Notes: a model not told the origin generated them from the sequence alone. Numbered from the stretch's first letter, positions 8,910 to 17,968 are shown. The stretch is DNA of 64,000 bases from Polaribacter aquimarinus (GCF_003129485.1 NZ_QFFG01000002.1:434001-498000); one strand, 5' to 3'. Made by a program: numbers and translations.

Positions 8910-9788
8910 ATGAAATCAATTCTTTCTTGGTTGTCTACACCATATTATTTTAATCCTTCAGTACAATTTAAGTTAAGAACAAGTTTTACTTTTGGGGTTT
9001 TTGTTTTTGTTTTTCTATACATTTTTAAACCTTTTACTTTAGCTTCTTTAGAAGAAATTCTTTTTGAATATACTTTAGGAATAGGTTTGATAACTTTTTT
9101 AGGTTCATTTTTTGCATTATATGCTCCTCCTCTTTTTTTTAAAAATTATTTTGACGAAGATAATTGGACTATTGGAAAAAATGTTTTTTTTACCATTATT
9201 ACAATTTTTTTTGTTGGATCTATTCTATGGTACTATGGAGGTCTTTATAAAAAAGAGAGAGGAATTGCAAACATTACTTATGTTGATTTTTTACTTTACA
9301 CCTTTCTTGTGGGTGTACTTCCTGTGTTTTTAGTCATTTTTACTAATGAAAAAAATGTAAGAGAGAAAAGAGAAAAAAGAGCATCTGAAATTCGTGACCA
9401 AAAAAAGAAAAAAATATTAGAGAAACAAAAAACGTTTAAAAATGAAATTATTATTTATTCTGACAACAAAAAAGAACACTTAAAAATTAAAATCAAGGAT
9501 CTTATTTATATAACTTCTCAAGGAAATTATGCTAGTTTCTTTATTAAAAAAGATGAAGACACTTTAAAAGAAAAAATACTTCGTGTTACATTAACTAAAA
9601 TTGAAGACACTTTAAACGATTATCCAAATATTATACGTTGTCATAAATCTTATATTATAAATACTAGCTTTGTATCAGATATTAAAGGAAACGCAAGAGG
9701 TTATTTGTTAAAATCTCAATTTGTTTCATTTTATATCCCTGTTTCTAGAAGTTTTAGTAGACAATCTTTGCAAGGTTTGTTAAATTAA
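8910..9788 (+). CDS. Membrane-anchored LytTR transcription regulator, copy 2
   Basis: 292 residues, a clear tandem paralogue of the preceding gene. It has four N-terminal hydrophobic helices (about 22-145), a Lys/Glu-rich linker and a C-terminal LytTR domain (about 190-292). The motifs YITSQGNYASFF, IRCHKSYIIN and GNARGY are shared almost exactly with copy 1, while the membrane part has diverged more. It is cotranscribed with copy 1 (five-base gap). The two may form heterodimers or respond to related signals (inference). Confidence 0.85.
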   Translation: MKSILSWLSTPYYFNPSVQFKLRTSFTFGVFVFVFLYIFKPFTLASLEEILFEYTLGIGLITFLGSFFALYAPPLFFKNYFDEDNWTIGKNVFFTIITIFFVGSILWYYGGLYKKERGIANITYVDFLLYTFLVGVLPVFLVIFTNEKNVREKREKRASEIRDQKKKKILEKQKTFKNEIIIYSDNKKEHLKIKIKDLIYITSQGNYASFFIKKDEDTLKEKILRVTLTKIEDTLNDYPNIIRCHKSYIINTSFVSDIKGNARGYLLKSQFVSFYIPVSRSFSRQSLQGLLN

Positions 9789-9928
9789 TATATTCCCATT
9801 CGTCCCAAAAAAGGCAAAAACCTTCCTGTTTAAAACAAATTTTTGAAAAATCTCTTTTTGAAATATATATTTGTTGAATAAGAAATTGAATTAAAAATAT
9901 TGGGGGATTTTTTTAATTTAAGAAACTA

Positions 9929-9966
9929 AAAAGCTCAACTTGTTAATACAAATTGAGCTTTTTTTA
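9929..9966. terminator. Bidirectional terminator between LytTR genes and tatA
   Basis: The inverted repeat AAGCTCAA ... TTGAGCTT has A residues on its left and a run of T on its right, so it can end transcription from both the plus-strand regulators and the minus-strand tatA gene. Confidence 0.8.
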
Positions 9967-9986
9967 TGTTCTTGTATAATTTAGAA

Positions 9987-10175
9987 TTACTTCTTTTCTT
10001 CTAATTTTTCCTCAGGTTCTTCCTTAGCAGCATTTTTAAATTCTTTAATTCCACTTCCTAAACCTCTCATTAACTCAGGAATTTTTCTTCCTCCAAATAA
10101 TAAGAGAATTACCACAACTATAATTATAATTTGTGGTCCACCAATCATTCCAAAATATATCGCTAAACTGTTCAT
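9987..10175 (-). CDS. tatA: Sec-independent translocase subunit TatA/E
   Basis: 62 residues. A single N-terminal transmembrane helix (about 12-28) is followed by the [20 protein letters not shown] motif, the hinge and amphipathic helix characteristic of TatA/TatE, and an acidic/Lys C-terminal tail. It forms the pore-like oligomer of the twin-arginine translocase in the inner membrane. tatC is not in the window. It lies at the end of a minus-strand run and is followed by the bidirectional terminator. Confidence 0.9.
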   Translation of the reverse strand: MNSLAIYFGMIGGPQIIIIVVVILLLFGGRKIPELMRGLGSGIKEFKNAAKEEPEEKLEEKK

Positions 10176-10237
10176 TTTTTTAATTTTTAATAATACAAAG
10201 ATACAAAAAAGGTTATTATAGTAAGTTTATTATTACT

Positions 10238-10927
10238 CTAACTTCTTTTCTGAATAATCCCTCCAATAACTTTTTTATCTTTAATAACTTCGGGGTTACC
10301 TTTATAAAATATAGAACCACCAAAACTTACCTTGGCATTTAAAGTTTCACCCCCAAAAATTTCTGCTTTAGCACCTGTTCCAGCTTTTACTGAAGAGTTT
10401 CCAGAAATATTCATATTAAAACCATTGTAAATTCCATATAAATCTACATCAACTTCTTGGTTAATAGCTGAACCCGATAATTTAACAATTCCTCCAGATG
10501 AAGTTCTAATTTTTAAATCTTTTGCTACAGTTGTTAAATTAATAAAAGCTCTTTCTTGTGCATTTACTGTTAATTTATCTTGATTAATATCTTTACCAGT
10601 AATCGTAGCTCCTTCGTTTGCATCTATAATAACAATATTTTTATTATGAAATAACCTTATTAATACTTTACCATCAGCTGAGTTTTCAGATGGGTTTAAA
10701 GAAAATTTTAAAGAAATTTTTAAAATATCGTTTACATTTTTAATTTTTACTTTTCCAGATTTTTCGCCTGTAATTTCTAACTTTTGAGAATCTGATTTTA
10801 TTAACTCTAACTCTATTCCGTTATAAACTTTTAACGTAGAGAAATCTCCTAAATTTTTTGTGATTATTGATTGTGCTGATACTGATAAAGACAGTGAAAA
10901 AGCACATATAAAAAATAATTTTTTCAT
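10238..10927 (-). CDS. Head-GIN domain (DUF2807) exported protein
   Basis: 229 residues. A Sec signal peptide ends at about VSAQS. The mature protein is a short-repeat beta-helix-like sequence (LGDFSTLKVYNGIELEL, then SGGIVKLSGSA and GGSIFYKGNPEV), typical of the head-GIN/DUF2807 family. Such proteins are exported in Bacteroidota and their function is not established. A CATCTTTG -7-like box is readable on the minus strand at 11010-11003. An 8-bp-arm inverted repeat lies in the leader. Confidence 0.8.
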   Translation of the reverse strand: MKKLFFICAFSLSLSVSAQSIITKNLGDFSTLKVYNGIELELIKSDSQKLEITGEKSGKVKIKNVNDILKISLKFSLNPSENSADGKVLIRLFHNKNIVIIDANEGATITGKDINQDKLTVNAQERAFINLTTVAKDLKIRTSSGGIVKLSGSAINQEVDVDLYGIYNGFNMNISGNSSVKAGTGAKAEIFGGETLNAKVSFGGSIFYKGNPEVIKDKKVIGGIIQKRS

Positions 10928-10946
10928 CTTTTTAGGGTTTAGTTGA

Positions 10947-10968
10947 TATACTTAAATCAATAAGTATA
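10947..10968 (-). promoter_or_regulatory. Inverted repeat in the leader of the head-GIN gene
   Basis: The arms TATACTTA and TAAGTATA are separated by six bases, about 20 bases upstream of the ATG. There is no T tract, so it is more likely an operator or leader hairpin than a terminator. Confidence 0.35.
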
Positions 10969-11033
10969 CCATTATAAAGACTTTTTTAGTCTTTTATTGT
11001 GACAAAGATGAAAAAATTAACGATACAAGAACT

Positions 11034-12380
11034 TTAATTTTTTATTATTTTTTTAGATATAGAACCTTTATTTGTAATTATTTTAGCAATATAAATTCCT
11101 TTAGGAAACAATGAAATATCAATAGAAGAATTATTAATTTTAAACATTTCTTTTCCTAAAAGATTAAAAAGAGTTACTTCTTTTATTACAATACTATTAG
11201 AAACCTTCAAGTTTAAATTAGTTCTAACCGGATTTGGATATATAGAAATCGATTTTACAAGACTACTTTTTTTAAGTGAGAGCAACTCACTAGAAAAAGA
11301 ATATACTCTTGGGAAAGCTTTATTGCTTGCAGCTATAAAAGTATCTCCATCTGAAGATAAAGCTAACGACTCACCAAAATTACTACTTCTCCAAGTAGAT
11401 ACATCTATACCTCTTTGTGTCCAAGTATTATTAATAAGGTTATAATTTTTTACAGTGTAATTGTAGGGAGAACTTATGGCTATTTTTGTACCATCTGATG
11501 ATATAGAATTTACGCTTCCATAACTAATTTTATTACCTACTAAATTCCATGAATCGTTATTGTTTTCATAAATAGATACTCCTGTACTAGATCCTACTGC
11601 AACTCTATTTCCATTAGAAGATAAAGAAACACTTAAAAACTCTCTTGTGGTCGTTTTTAAATCTGTAAAATCATTACCTATTTGAATCCAATCGTTATTA
11701 CTAAATTTAAAAACTTTCACTTTTTGCCTCCCTTTGTTAGCTATTGCTAATACATTTCCATCATCTGATAAGTCTATAGAATATCCGAAAGCATCATAAT
11801 TAAATTCTCCTTCTAAACTTGTACCTCTTTGTGTCCAAGTTCCAGAAATATTTTCATACACTTTTACTGTACCTTTTTTAGAAGAGTTATTTCTGTATGC
11901 AGTTGCTGCTAAAAATTTAGCATTAGGTGTTAAAATAACTTTATAACCTAAATAAAATTGAGTACCATCACCAACAATATCTTCTCCTTGTTTTTCCCAT
12001 TTATCATTTATAAATTGATAAATTCTAATAACTCCTTCATCTAAATTTCCTCCATCTACAGCTCCAATAGCAATTGTTTTTCCATCTGCAGATAAAGAAA
12101 CACTTGAACCTACTTTTTCTAAAACAGATTCGTTTACAATATCATTTCCTAATTGTTGCCAATCGTTGTTTATGTATTTAAAAACTCTAACAAAACTGTC
12201 TTCGTTATTACCAGGAGCTCCAACAGCAACAATACTTCCATCTGCTGAAACTGCTACACCTGTTCCAAATTTACTTGGTTTAATATTATTTTCATTTGGA
12301 TTATTAATTTGACTTCCTAATTGAGTTTGTGCAAAACTTAAAAAAGGAATAAAGAATAATAAAAGTAATTTTGATTTCAT
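11034..12380 (-). CDS. T9SS-secreted repeat protein
   Basis: 448 residues from the ATG at 12380. An upstream TTG at 12410 in the same frame would disrupt the signal peptide and was not used. A signal peptide (MKSKLLLLFFIPFLSFAQ) is followed by about eight repeats of 45-50 residues with a recurring pattern of GxxVSLSxDGxxIAIG and a Trp-containing strand (NxWxQxG), indicating a beta-propeller-like fold. The C-terminal ~70 residues (from about SIYPNPVRTNLNLKV) form a type A T9SS sorting domain, so the protein is secreted or surface attached. The ligand is unknown. Confidence 0.8.
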   Translation of the reverse strand: MKSKLLLLFFIPFLSFAQTQLGSQINNPNENNIKPSKFGTGVAVSADGSIVAVGAPGNNEDSFVRVFKYINNDWQQLGNDIVNESVLEKVGSSVSLSADGKTIAIGAVDGGNLDEGVIRIYQFINDKWEKQGEDIVGDGTQFYLGYKVILTPNAKFLAATAYRNNSSKKGTVKVYENISGTWTQRGTSLEGEFNYDAFGYSIDLSDDGNVLAIANKGRQKVKVFKFSNNDWIQIGNDFTDLKTTTREFLSVSLSSNGNRVAVGSSTGVSIYENNNDSWNLVGNKISYGSVNSISSDGTKIAISSPYNYTVKNYNLINNTWTQRGIDVSTWRSSNFGESLALSSDGDTFIAASNKAFPRVYSFSSELLSLKKSSLVKSISIYPNPVRTNLNLKVSNSIVIKEVTLFNLLGKEMFKINNSSIDISLFPKGIYIAKIITNKGSISKKIIKN

Positions 12381-12419
12381 AATCGTTTGTTTTTTACAAA
12401 AATCATCCAAATAGAAACC

Positions 12420-12447
12420 AAAAAAAATACGTCATATGACGTATTTT
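12420..12447 (-). terminator. Terminator of the rnr-ybjQ operon
   Basis: A perfect 24-base palindrome (12424-12447, centre GTCATATGAC) is followed on the minus strand by about eight T residues, just after the last gene of the rnr operon. An operator role for the downstream T9SS gene cannot be excluded. Confidence 0.65.
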
Positions 12448-12471
12448 ACTATTTTACAAGTAATTACAAAA

Positions 12472-12795
12472 CTATTCTACTCTAACTGCTGTACCCGTAA
12501 TAGAAACTAATAAAGTGTTAGAATTTGCAAGCGGTTCTACATCTAGTTGAATACCTACAACCGCATTCGCTTTTAATTTAAGTGCATTTTCCTTTAAATT
12601 TTGAAAGGCTTTTTCTTTAATACTTTCTAATCCTAAAGTGTACATTTCTCTATATTTAGACATACTAAACATATCTTTAAAAGACATTTTTTTTCCGTTT
12701 GATGAATAACTAGAATCGTAAGCTGTACCTGTTACAATGCCTAAATAATCTACTATTTTAAAGTTTTCGATGTTGTTTGTTGTGGTTAAAATCAT
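12472..12795 (-). CDS. YbjQ/UPF0145 family protein
   Basis: 107 residues, the usual length of this small family. It contains the conserved pattern IVDYLGIVTGTAY near residue 15 and ENALKLKANAVVGIQLD near 70, ending in a short strand (SITGTAVRVE). The fold is a small pentameric alpha/beta domain formerly called heavy-metal-binding (DUF74), with unproven function. It follows the small membrane protein by six bases and is the last gene of an rnr-led transcript. Confidence 0.85.
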   Translation of the reverse strand: MILTTTNNIENFKIVDYLGIVTGTAYDSSYSSNGKKMSFKDMFSMSKYREMYTLGLESIKEKAFQNLKENALKLKANAVVGIQLDVEPLANSNTLLVSITGTAVRVE

Positions 12796-12801
12796 AATAT
12801 T

Positions 12802-13038
12802 TTATTTTCTTATTGGGATTTCTATAATATCAAACCAAAAAAGCATTAAAAAAATTAGAATTAATATTGGATAAATCTTATTTACAACAAAATAACTAAT
12901 CTTATAAAAATGTAAAAGTTTATCATTTTTATAACTAATACTTTTTCTAATATTCTGACTAGTTTTCTTTCTAAAGAAAATCAAAACAGGTATTGATAAT
13001 AAAAAAAGGAAACTTATAATTAATTTTTGGAATATCAT
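12802..13038 (-). CDS. Small two-helix membrane protein
   Basis: 78 residues, not recognised. Two hydrophobic helices (about residues 4-22 and 51-70) flank a basic, Lys-rich cytoplasmic segment. The ATG at 13038 lies 12 bases after the rnr stop, and the gene precedes the YbjQ-like gene by six bases, so it is part of that operon. Confidence 0.6.
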   Translation of the reverse strand: MIFQKLIISFLFLLSIPVLIFFRKKTSQNIRKSISYKNDKLLHFYKISYFVVNKIYPILILIFLMLFWFDIIEIPIRK

Positions 13039-13050
13039 TTTTTTTTTAAT

Positions 13051-15252
13051 TTAATCCTCAATTAAATTAAAATCTAAATGTTTACGTTCTAAATCAGTCT
13101 TTTTTACCTGCACTTTTACATCATCTCCTAATTGATACAAGTGTTTGGTAGATTGCCCAACAATTGCATATTGTTCTTCATCAAAAATATAATAATCGCT
13201 TTTTATATCTCTAATTCTAACCATTCCTTCACATTTATTTTTTGTAATTTCAACGTAAATTCCCCATTCTGTAACACCAGTAATTACACCATCAAAAACT
13301 TCATCTTTGTGGTCTTGCATATATTTAACCTGCATATATTTAATAGAATCACGTTCTGCTTTACTTGCTAATTCTTCGCGTTTTGAAGAATGTTTACACT
13401 TTTCTTCATAAACATCTTGTTTTGCGCTATTTCCGCCATCTAAATAATGTTGAAGTAATCGATGTGTCATAACATCAGGATAACGCCTTATAGGTGATGT
13501 AAAATGGCTATAATAATCAAATGCTAATCCATAGTGACCAATATTTTGTGTAGTATACACTGCTTTAGACATCGAACGGATTGCTAAAGTCTCAATCATA
13601 TTCGATTCTGCTTTACCATGTACATCACTTAATAATTTATTTAAAGAATCTGAAGTAGATTCTCTTGTATTGGTATCTATTTTATACCCAAATTTACTGA
13701 TGATGTTTTGCAAAGACGCTAATTTTTCGACATCTGGTTCATCGTGTACACGATAAATAAAAGTTTTTCCTGATGGTTTTCCGCCTTTTGCTTTTCCAAT
13801 AAATTCTGCTACTTTTCTATTTGCTAACAACATGAATTCTTCAATGAGTTTATTAGCATCTTTCGCTTCTTTAAAATACACTCCAACAGGATTCGCTTCT
13901 TCATCTAAATTAAACTTTACTTCTACTCTATCAAAAGAAATTGCACCTTGTTTCATCCTCTTTTTTCTGAGGATTTTAGCCAATTCATCTAATTTTAAAG
14001 TGGCTTCTACAATGTTTTCATCAACTGTATATTCTTGTCTTGTTAAAGAAACATTTGACGGAATGATATTGTTCTTATTTTCGATGATTGCCTGAGCTTC
14101 TTCATAGGCAAAACGTTTGTCTGAATACGTAACTGTTCTACCAAACCATTGGTTGATAATTTGTGCTTTTTCATTAATTTTAAACACAGCAGAAAAAGTT
14201 AATTTTTCTTCATTCGGTCTTAAAGAACATACACCATTACTTAACATTTCTGGTAACATTGGTACTACTCTATCTACTAAATATACAGATGTTGCTCTGT
14301 CATAAGCTTCATCATCTAAAATGGTTTTTGGTTGTACATAATGAGATACATCTGCAATATGAATTCCTATTTCATAATTCCCATTTTCTAATTTTGTAAA
14401 TGATAATGCGTCATCAAAATCTTTAGCATCTTTTGGATCTATGGTAAAGGTTAAATCACCTCGCATATCTCTACGTTTGGCAATTTCTTCTTTGGTTATT
14501 TCTAAAGAAAGCGTTTCTGCATCTTTTTCTACTTCCTCTGGAAATTCATAAGGTAAATCGTATTCTAACAAAATAGAATGCATTTCTGTGTTATGATCTC
14601 CTGGTTTCCCTAAAACTTTGGTAATTTTTCCAAACGGATTTTTAGATTTTTCTGGCCAATCAGTAATCGTAGCTTGTACTTTATCTCCGTGTTCAGCACC
14701 ATTTAGTTTGTTTTGCGATATAAAAATATCTGCATACATTTTATTACTATCTGGCAATACAAATCCGAAATTTTTACTCATTTGTAAAACACCAACAAAT
14801 TCTGTTTTTGCACGTTCTAAAACTTCTACAACATCTGCTTCTAATTTGTTAGATCTTCGTTTTTTATAAACATAAACCTTTACAGTATCGTTATGTAACG
14901 CTTTTCCTAGGTTAACATTGGGTACAAAAATATCGTCTTCGTAATCATCAGAAATAAAATATCCATTTCCATTAGATGTGGTATCTATTTTTCCAATAGA
15001 ATACTTTCGGTCTTCGTTAATTTGATATTTACCTCTATCTACTTCTTTAATTTTTTTAGTAGCAGTTAGTTCTGCTAACTTTTTTAAAACTTGGGTTTTT
15101 CCATCGGTATCAGAAATCCCTAATTGTGCAGCAATCTGTTTGTAATTGTAAAACTTATCACTGTCTTGGTTTAATATTTTAAATATATTTCGGGTTAAAT
15201 CTTTAATAACTTTCCCTTTCTTTTTATATATTTTTTTCTTCTTTCTTGGCAT
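13051..15252 (-). CDS. rnr: Ribonuclease R
   Basis: 733 residues. This processive 3'-5' exoribonuclease acts in RNA turnover and rRNA quality control. The order is a basic N-terminus with a winged-helix segment (about 15-75), cold-shock domains (about 85-225), the RNB catalytic domain with the metal-binding IDPKDAKDFDDALS motif at 271-284, and a C-terminal S1 domain (about 645-730). The closing RNB motif HFTSPIRRYPDV is present. The C-terminus is short, without a long basic tail. It leads a minus-strand operon with a small membrane protein and a YbjQ-like gene. Confidence 0.96.
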   Translation of the reverse strand: MPRKKKKIYKKKGKVIKDLTRNIFKILNQDSDKFYNYKQIAAQLGISDTDGKTQVLKKLAELTATKKIKEVDRGKYQINEDRKYSIGKIDTTSNGNGYFISDDYEDDIFVPNVNLGKALHNDTVKVYVYKKRRSNKLEADVVEVLERAKTEFVGVLQMSKNFGFVLPDSNKMYADIFISQNKLNGAEHGDKVQATITDWPEKSKNPFGKITKVLGKPGDHNTEMHSILLEYDLPYEFPEEVEKDAETLSLEITKEEIAKRRDMRGDLTFTIDPKDAKDFDDALSFTKLENGNYEIGIHIADVSHYVQPKTILDDEAYDRATSVYLVDRVVPMLPEMLSNGVCSLRPNEEKLTFSAVFKINEKAQIINQWFGRTVTYSDKRFAYEEAQAIIENKNNIIPSNVSLTRQEYTVDENIVEATLKLDELAKILRKKRMKQGAISFDRVEVKFNLDEEANPVGVYFKEAKDANKLIEEFMLLANRKVAEFIGKAKGGKPSGKTFIYRVHDEPDVEKLASLQNIISKFGYKIDTNTRESTSDSLNKLLSDVHGKAESNMIETLAIRSMSKAVYTTQNIGHYGLAFDYYSHFTSPIRRYPDVMTHRLLQHYLDGGNSAKQDVYEEKCKHSSKREELASKAERDSIKYMQVKYMQDHKDEVFDGVITGVTEWGIYVEITKNKCEGMVRIRDIKSDYYIFDEEQYAIVGQSTKHLYQLGDDVKVQVKKTDLERKHLDFNLIED

Positions 15253-15362
15253 ATAACCTTTCTATTATTTATGTTACCAAAATACGATAATTAACTACTA
15301 TTGTTATTAAAAAATTGTTATGATAGTAATTTTGTATTTTGGTAGTTTATTAATTTTATTTT

Positions 15363-16271
15363 ATGTCTAATTCTTGGTTTTTAATTGCAAATCCTACTTC
15401 TGGAAATCGGAATTTTTCTAAACAGTGGAGTAAAATTCAGCAATTGTTAAAACTCAAGAAAATTGACTATTATTTTGTTTTTACACAGTTTTCTAAACAC
15501 GAAATTGAATTGGTGCAAGCTGCAATTCAAAAAGGTTTTAGAACTATTATTTCGATTGGTGGAGATGGAACACTACATCATGTAGTTAACGGAATAATGC
15601 TGCAAACATACATAAAAACTTCGGATATAACTATTGGTGTGATTCCTTTAGGTACTGGAAATGATTGGATAAAAACCTACAACATACCTAACAATATTGA
15701 AAAAGCTATAGAAATCATCCATCAAAAAAAGACCATTTTACAAGATATTGGTGTTTTAGAAACAGAGAATAAAAAAGTACATTATTTTAACAATGTAGCA
15801 GGTTTAGGGTATGATGGTTATATTGTTAACAAACTAAAATCTTTAAAAAAGTTAGGAGGTATTTCTTATGTTTTAGCCGGAATTTACGGATTGCTATTTT
15901 ATAAAAAATCTACTTTTAAAATGAGTTTTGATGATAAAAAGCTAGAAGAAAGCTGTTTGATGACAGTAATCGGAATTTGTCAATTTTCTGGTGGAGGTAT
16001 GCAGTTTACTAAAAATGTAAATCCTTCTGATGGTTTGCTAGATATTACCATTGCTAAAAATTTAACTTTTTTTGATATGGTTTTTAATTTACCAAAATTA
16101 TATTCTGGTAAAATAGTAAATCATAAAAAAGTGGAAACTTATAAAACGAAAGAAATTACCATAATTCCACAAAACTCAAAACCTTTTATTCAAGCAGATG
16201 GAGAGTTGATTGGAACTGGAAAAGTAACTGTGAAAATCATAGAAAAAGCTATTAACTTTATTATCAATTAA
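15363..16271 (+). CDS. Diacylglycerol/lipid kinase family protein
   Basis: 302 residues. The N-terminal kinase domain carries ANPTSGN (9-15), the catalytic-loop GGDGT at 66-70 and PLGTGNDW near 95-103. The C-terminal beta-sandwich ends with the substrate-loop QADGELIG. This matches the DagK/YegS/BmrU lipid kinases, which use ATP to phosphorylate diacylglycerol or related lipids at the membrane. TTG at 15301 with TAATTTTG at 15327 gives a reasonable flavobacterial promoter. It is divergent from rnr. Confidence 0.9.
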   Translation: MSNSWFLIANPTSGNRNFSKQWSKIQQLLKLKKIDYYFVFTQFSKHEIELVQAAIQKGFRTIISIGGDGTLHHVVNGIMLQTYIKTSDITIGVIPLGTGNDWIKTYNIPNNIEKAIEIIHQKKTILQDIGVLETENKKVHYFNNVAGLGYDGYIVNKLKSLKKLGGISYVLAGIYGLLFYKKSTFKMSFDDKKLEESCLMTVIGICQFSGGGMQFTKNVNPSDGLLDITIAKNLTFFDMVFNLPKLYSGKIVNHKKVETYKTKEITIIPQNSKPFIQADGELIGTGKVTVKIIEKAINFIIN

Positions 16272-16354
16272 CTAAAAAGTTAAATAAATCTTAATTTTTT
16301 TGTAACGTTTTCTAAAATAATACGTCTTTATAATACAAACAGCTAACTGTAAAG

Positions 16355-16534
16355 ATGAAAAATCTACGTAAAATAATCGTTTTATTTGCAATTATATTCC
16401 TTACTGGAGTAGTAGTTACAGTGATGACTGTAAATTCTTCTTTAAATAAAGTTGATACACCTACAAAAGCTTCAGAAATTCAAAAAGACACCACTTATCT
16501 TTTAAAAGCTGAAAAGAAAATAGAAACAGTTTAA
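16355..16534 (+). CDS. 59-aa single-span membrane protein
   Basis: ATG at 16355 to TAA at 16534. After the basic start MKNLRK, a hydrophobic helix (about residues 7-26) is followed by a polar tail rich in Thr, Lys and Glu. It looks like a signal anchor with a short periplasmic tail. I do not recognise it. It lies 83 bases after the lipid kinase, so it may have its own promoter. Confidence 0.5.
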   Translation: MKNLRKIIVLFAIIFLTGVVVTVMTVNSSLNKVDTPTKASEIQKDTTYLLKAEKKIETV

Positions 16535-17093
16535 ATTTTATTTTCCTTTCTTATATTTTTTTCTTTTCACTTATCAACATCTTATATTATAATTATTTTT
16601 CTTTTATAAAATTTTAAAAAAACAATGATGTTTATAATAGTATGTGAATAGTTACTATAAAATTTTACTTTTCTATTTTTAAAACTGACTTATTAAAAAT
16701 CATTGACAAGTTATTAGATATTTAAAAGCTTAAAAATCAATAAAAATTTAGAGTTATTAACATAAGTTATAAACAGGTATTCACATAAAAATCTCATAAG
16801 TTTTATAATTTTTAATGTAAACAAATTGTAAATTTTTTGTTGATAAACTTTTATCAAAAAGGCATAATAAAATTTGCATATGTTAAGTTCTTCCTTGTAT
16901 TGTAATAATAATTAGAATTACCAAAAAAAGTTTCGAGTTTTTAATGATAAGTTCTTAACATTCCCTTAAAACAGGTAAAAGCTTTAAAAATAAGTAGTTA
17001 TTAAAAATTGATAAATTTTGATTGTTTATAACTGTTCATAACCGCTATTTTCTATATTTTTGTACTATACAACACAATTAAAATCAATAAATT
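16535..17093. other. 559-base AT-rich intergenic region with DnaA-box-like 9-mers
   Basis: No ORF with coding character is seen. The region holds several related 9-mers: TTATAAACA at 16767-16775 and, reversed, at 16629-16637 and 17023-17031; TTATGAACA reversed at 17033-17041; TTATTAACA at 16754-16762; CTATTCACA reversed at 16643-16651; GTATTCACA at 16777-16785. TTGATAA/TTATCAA forms an inverted repeat at 16840-16857. TATTTTTG at 17055-17062 is a possible -7 box for rpiB. Confidence 0.5.
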
Positions 17094-17528
17094 ATGACAA
17101 TTGCCATTGGTAATGATCACGCAGGTACAGCATATAAGTTCGAAATTATAAAACATTTAGAGAATAAAGGTTATACAGTTTTAAATTTTGGAACCAATAC
17201 AAATGATTCTATGGATTATCCTGATGCCATTCACCCTACAGCTGATGCTGTAGAATCTGGTAAAGCAGCATTAGGTATTATTTTATGTGGTTCTGGTAAT
17301 GGAGCACAAATGACGGCAAACAAACACCAAGGTATAAGAGCTGCTTTGTGTTGGAATAATGAATTGGTTGCACTAACAAGACAACATAATAATGCTAATA
17401 TTTTAACGATTCCTGCTCGTTTTGTGTCTTTACAACAAGCAATAGGTTTTGTAGATGTTTTCTTAAATACAGAATTTGAAGGTGGAAGACATCAAAATAG
17501 AGTAAACAAAATTTCTTGTGCTGGTTAA
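17094..17528 (+). CDS. rpiB: Ribose-5-phosphate isomerase B
   Basis: 144 residues, full length. It interconverts ribose 5-phosphate and ribulose 5-phosphate in the pentose phosphate pathway. The N-terminal IAIGNDHAG carries the conserved Asp-His pair, and ILCGSGNGAQMTANK holds the catalytic Cys and the anion-binding loop. The C-terminal EFEGGRHQNRVNKI is typical of RpiB/LacAB. The stop overlaps the start of the acetyltransferase gene (TAATG), so the two are translationally coupled. Confidence 0.95.
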   Translation: MTIAIGNDHAGTAYKFEIIKHLENKGYTVLNFGTNTNDSMDYPDAIHPTADAVESGKAALGIILCGSGNGAQMTANKHQGIRAALCWNNELVALTRQHNNANILTIPARFVSLQQAIGFVDVFLNTEFEGGRHQNRVNKISCAG

Positions 17529-17968
17529 TGAACTTCATCACAAAATCTTTTTCTGAATTAACAACTTCTGAATTGTACCAAATACTACAGTTACGTTCTG
17601 AAGTTTTTGTGGTTGAACAAGATTGTGTCTACCAAGATTTAGATTTTAAAGATCAGAAAGCATTACATGTTTTTGGTTTTAAAAATGATAAAATTATAGC
17701 GTATACGCGTCTTTTTAAACCTGGAGATTATTTTGATAATAGTAGTATTGGTAGAGTAGTGGTAGCTGCTTCTGAAAGAAAATATGGTTATGGTTTTCAT
17801 TTAATGGAAGCTTCTATTAAAGCCATAGAAGATCATTTTAATTCTTCAAAAATTACAATTTCTGCGCAAGTTTATCTCACTAAATTTTACAATTCTCTTA
17901 GATTTAATAAAGTAGGAGAGGAGTATTTAGAAGATGGAATTCCACATATTAGAATGGAAAGGGATTAA
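17528..17968 (+). CDS. ElaA-like GNAT acetyltransferase
   Basis: 146 residues. The start chosen is the ATG overlapping the rpiB stop by one base; an in-frame TTG 12 bases upstream is unlikely. Features of ElaA are visible: LRSEVFVVEQDCVYQDLDFKD near the N-terminus, then IGRVVVAASERKYGYG, the acetyl-CoA-binding beta4/alpha3 region. ElaA proteins are small GCN5-related acetyltransferases of unknown substrate. The C-terminal YLEDGIPHIRM is also typical. Its stop overlaps, on the opposite strand, the stop of a 38-aa gene. Confidence 0.88.
   Translation: MNFITKSFSELTTSELYQILQLRSEVFVVEQDCVYQDLDFKDQKALHVFGFKNDKIIAYTRLFKPGDYFDNSSIGRVVVAASERKYGYGFHLMEASIKAIEDHFNSSKITISAQVYLTKFYNSLRFNKVGEEYLEDGIPHIRMERD

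Noticed and set aside
9789..9928. AT-rich stretch after the LytTR genes as a small RNA
   Set aside because: No promoter or structure beyond the terminator could be supported.
12381..12410. TTG start ten codons upstream for the T9SS protein
   Set aside because: It would put polar residues before a normal signal peptide.
12424..12447. 24-base palindrome as a regulatory operator
   Set aside because: It follows the last gene of the rnr operon and is followed by a T run on that strand, so a terminator is the simpler reading.
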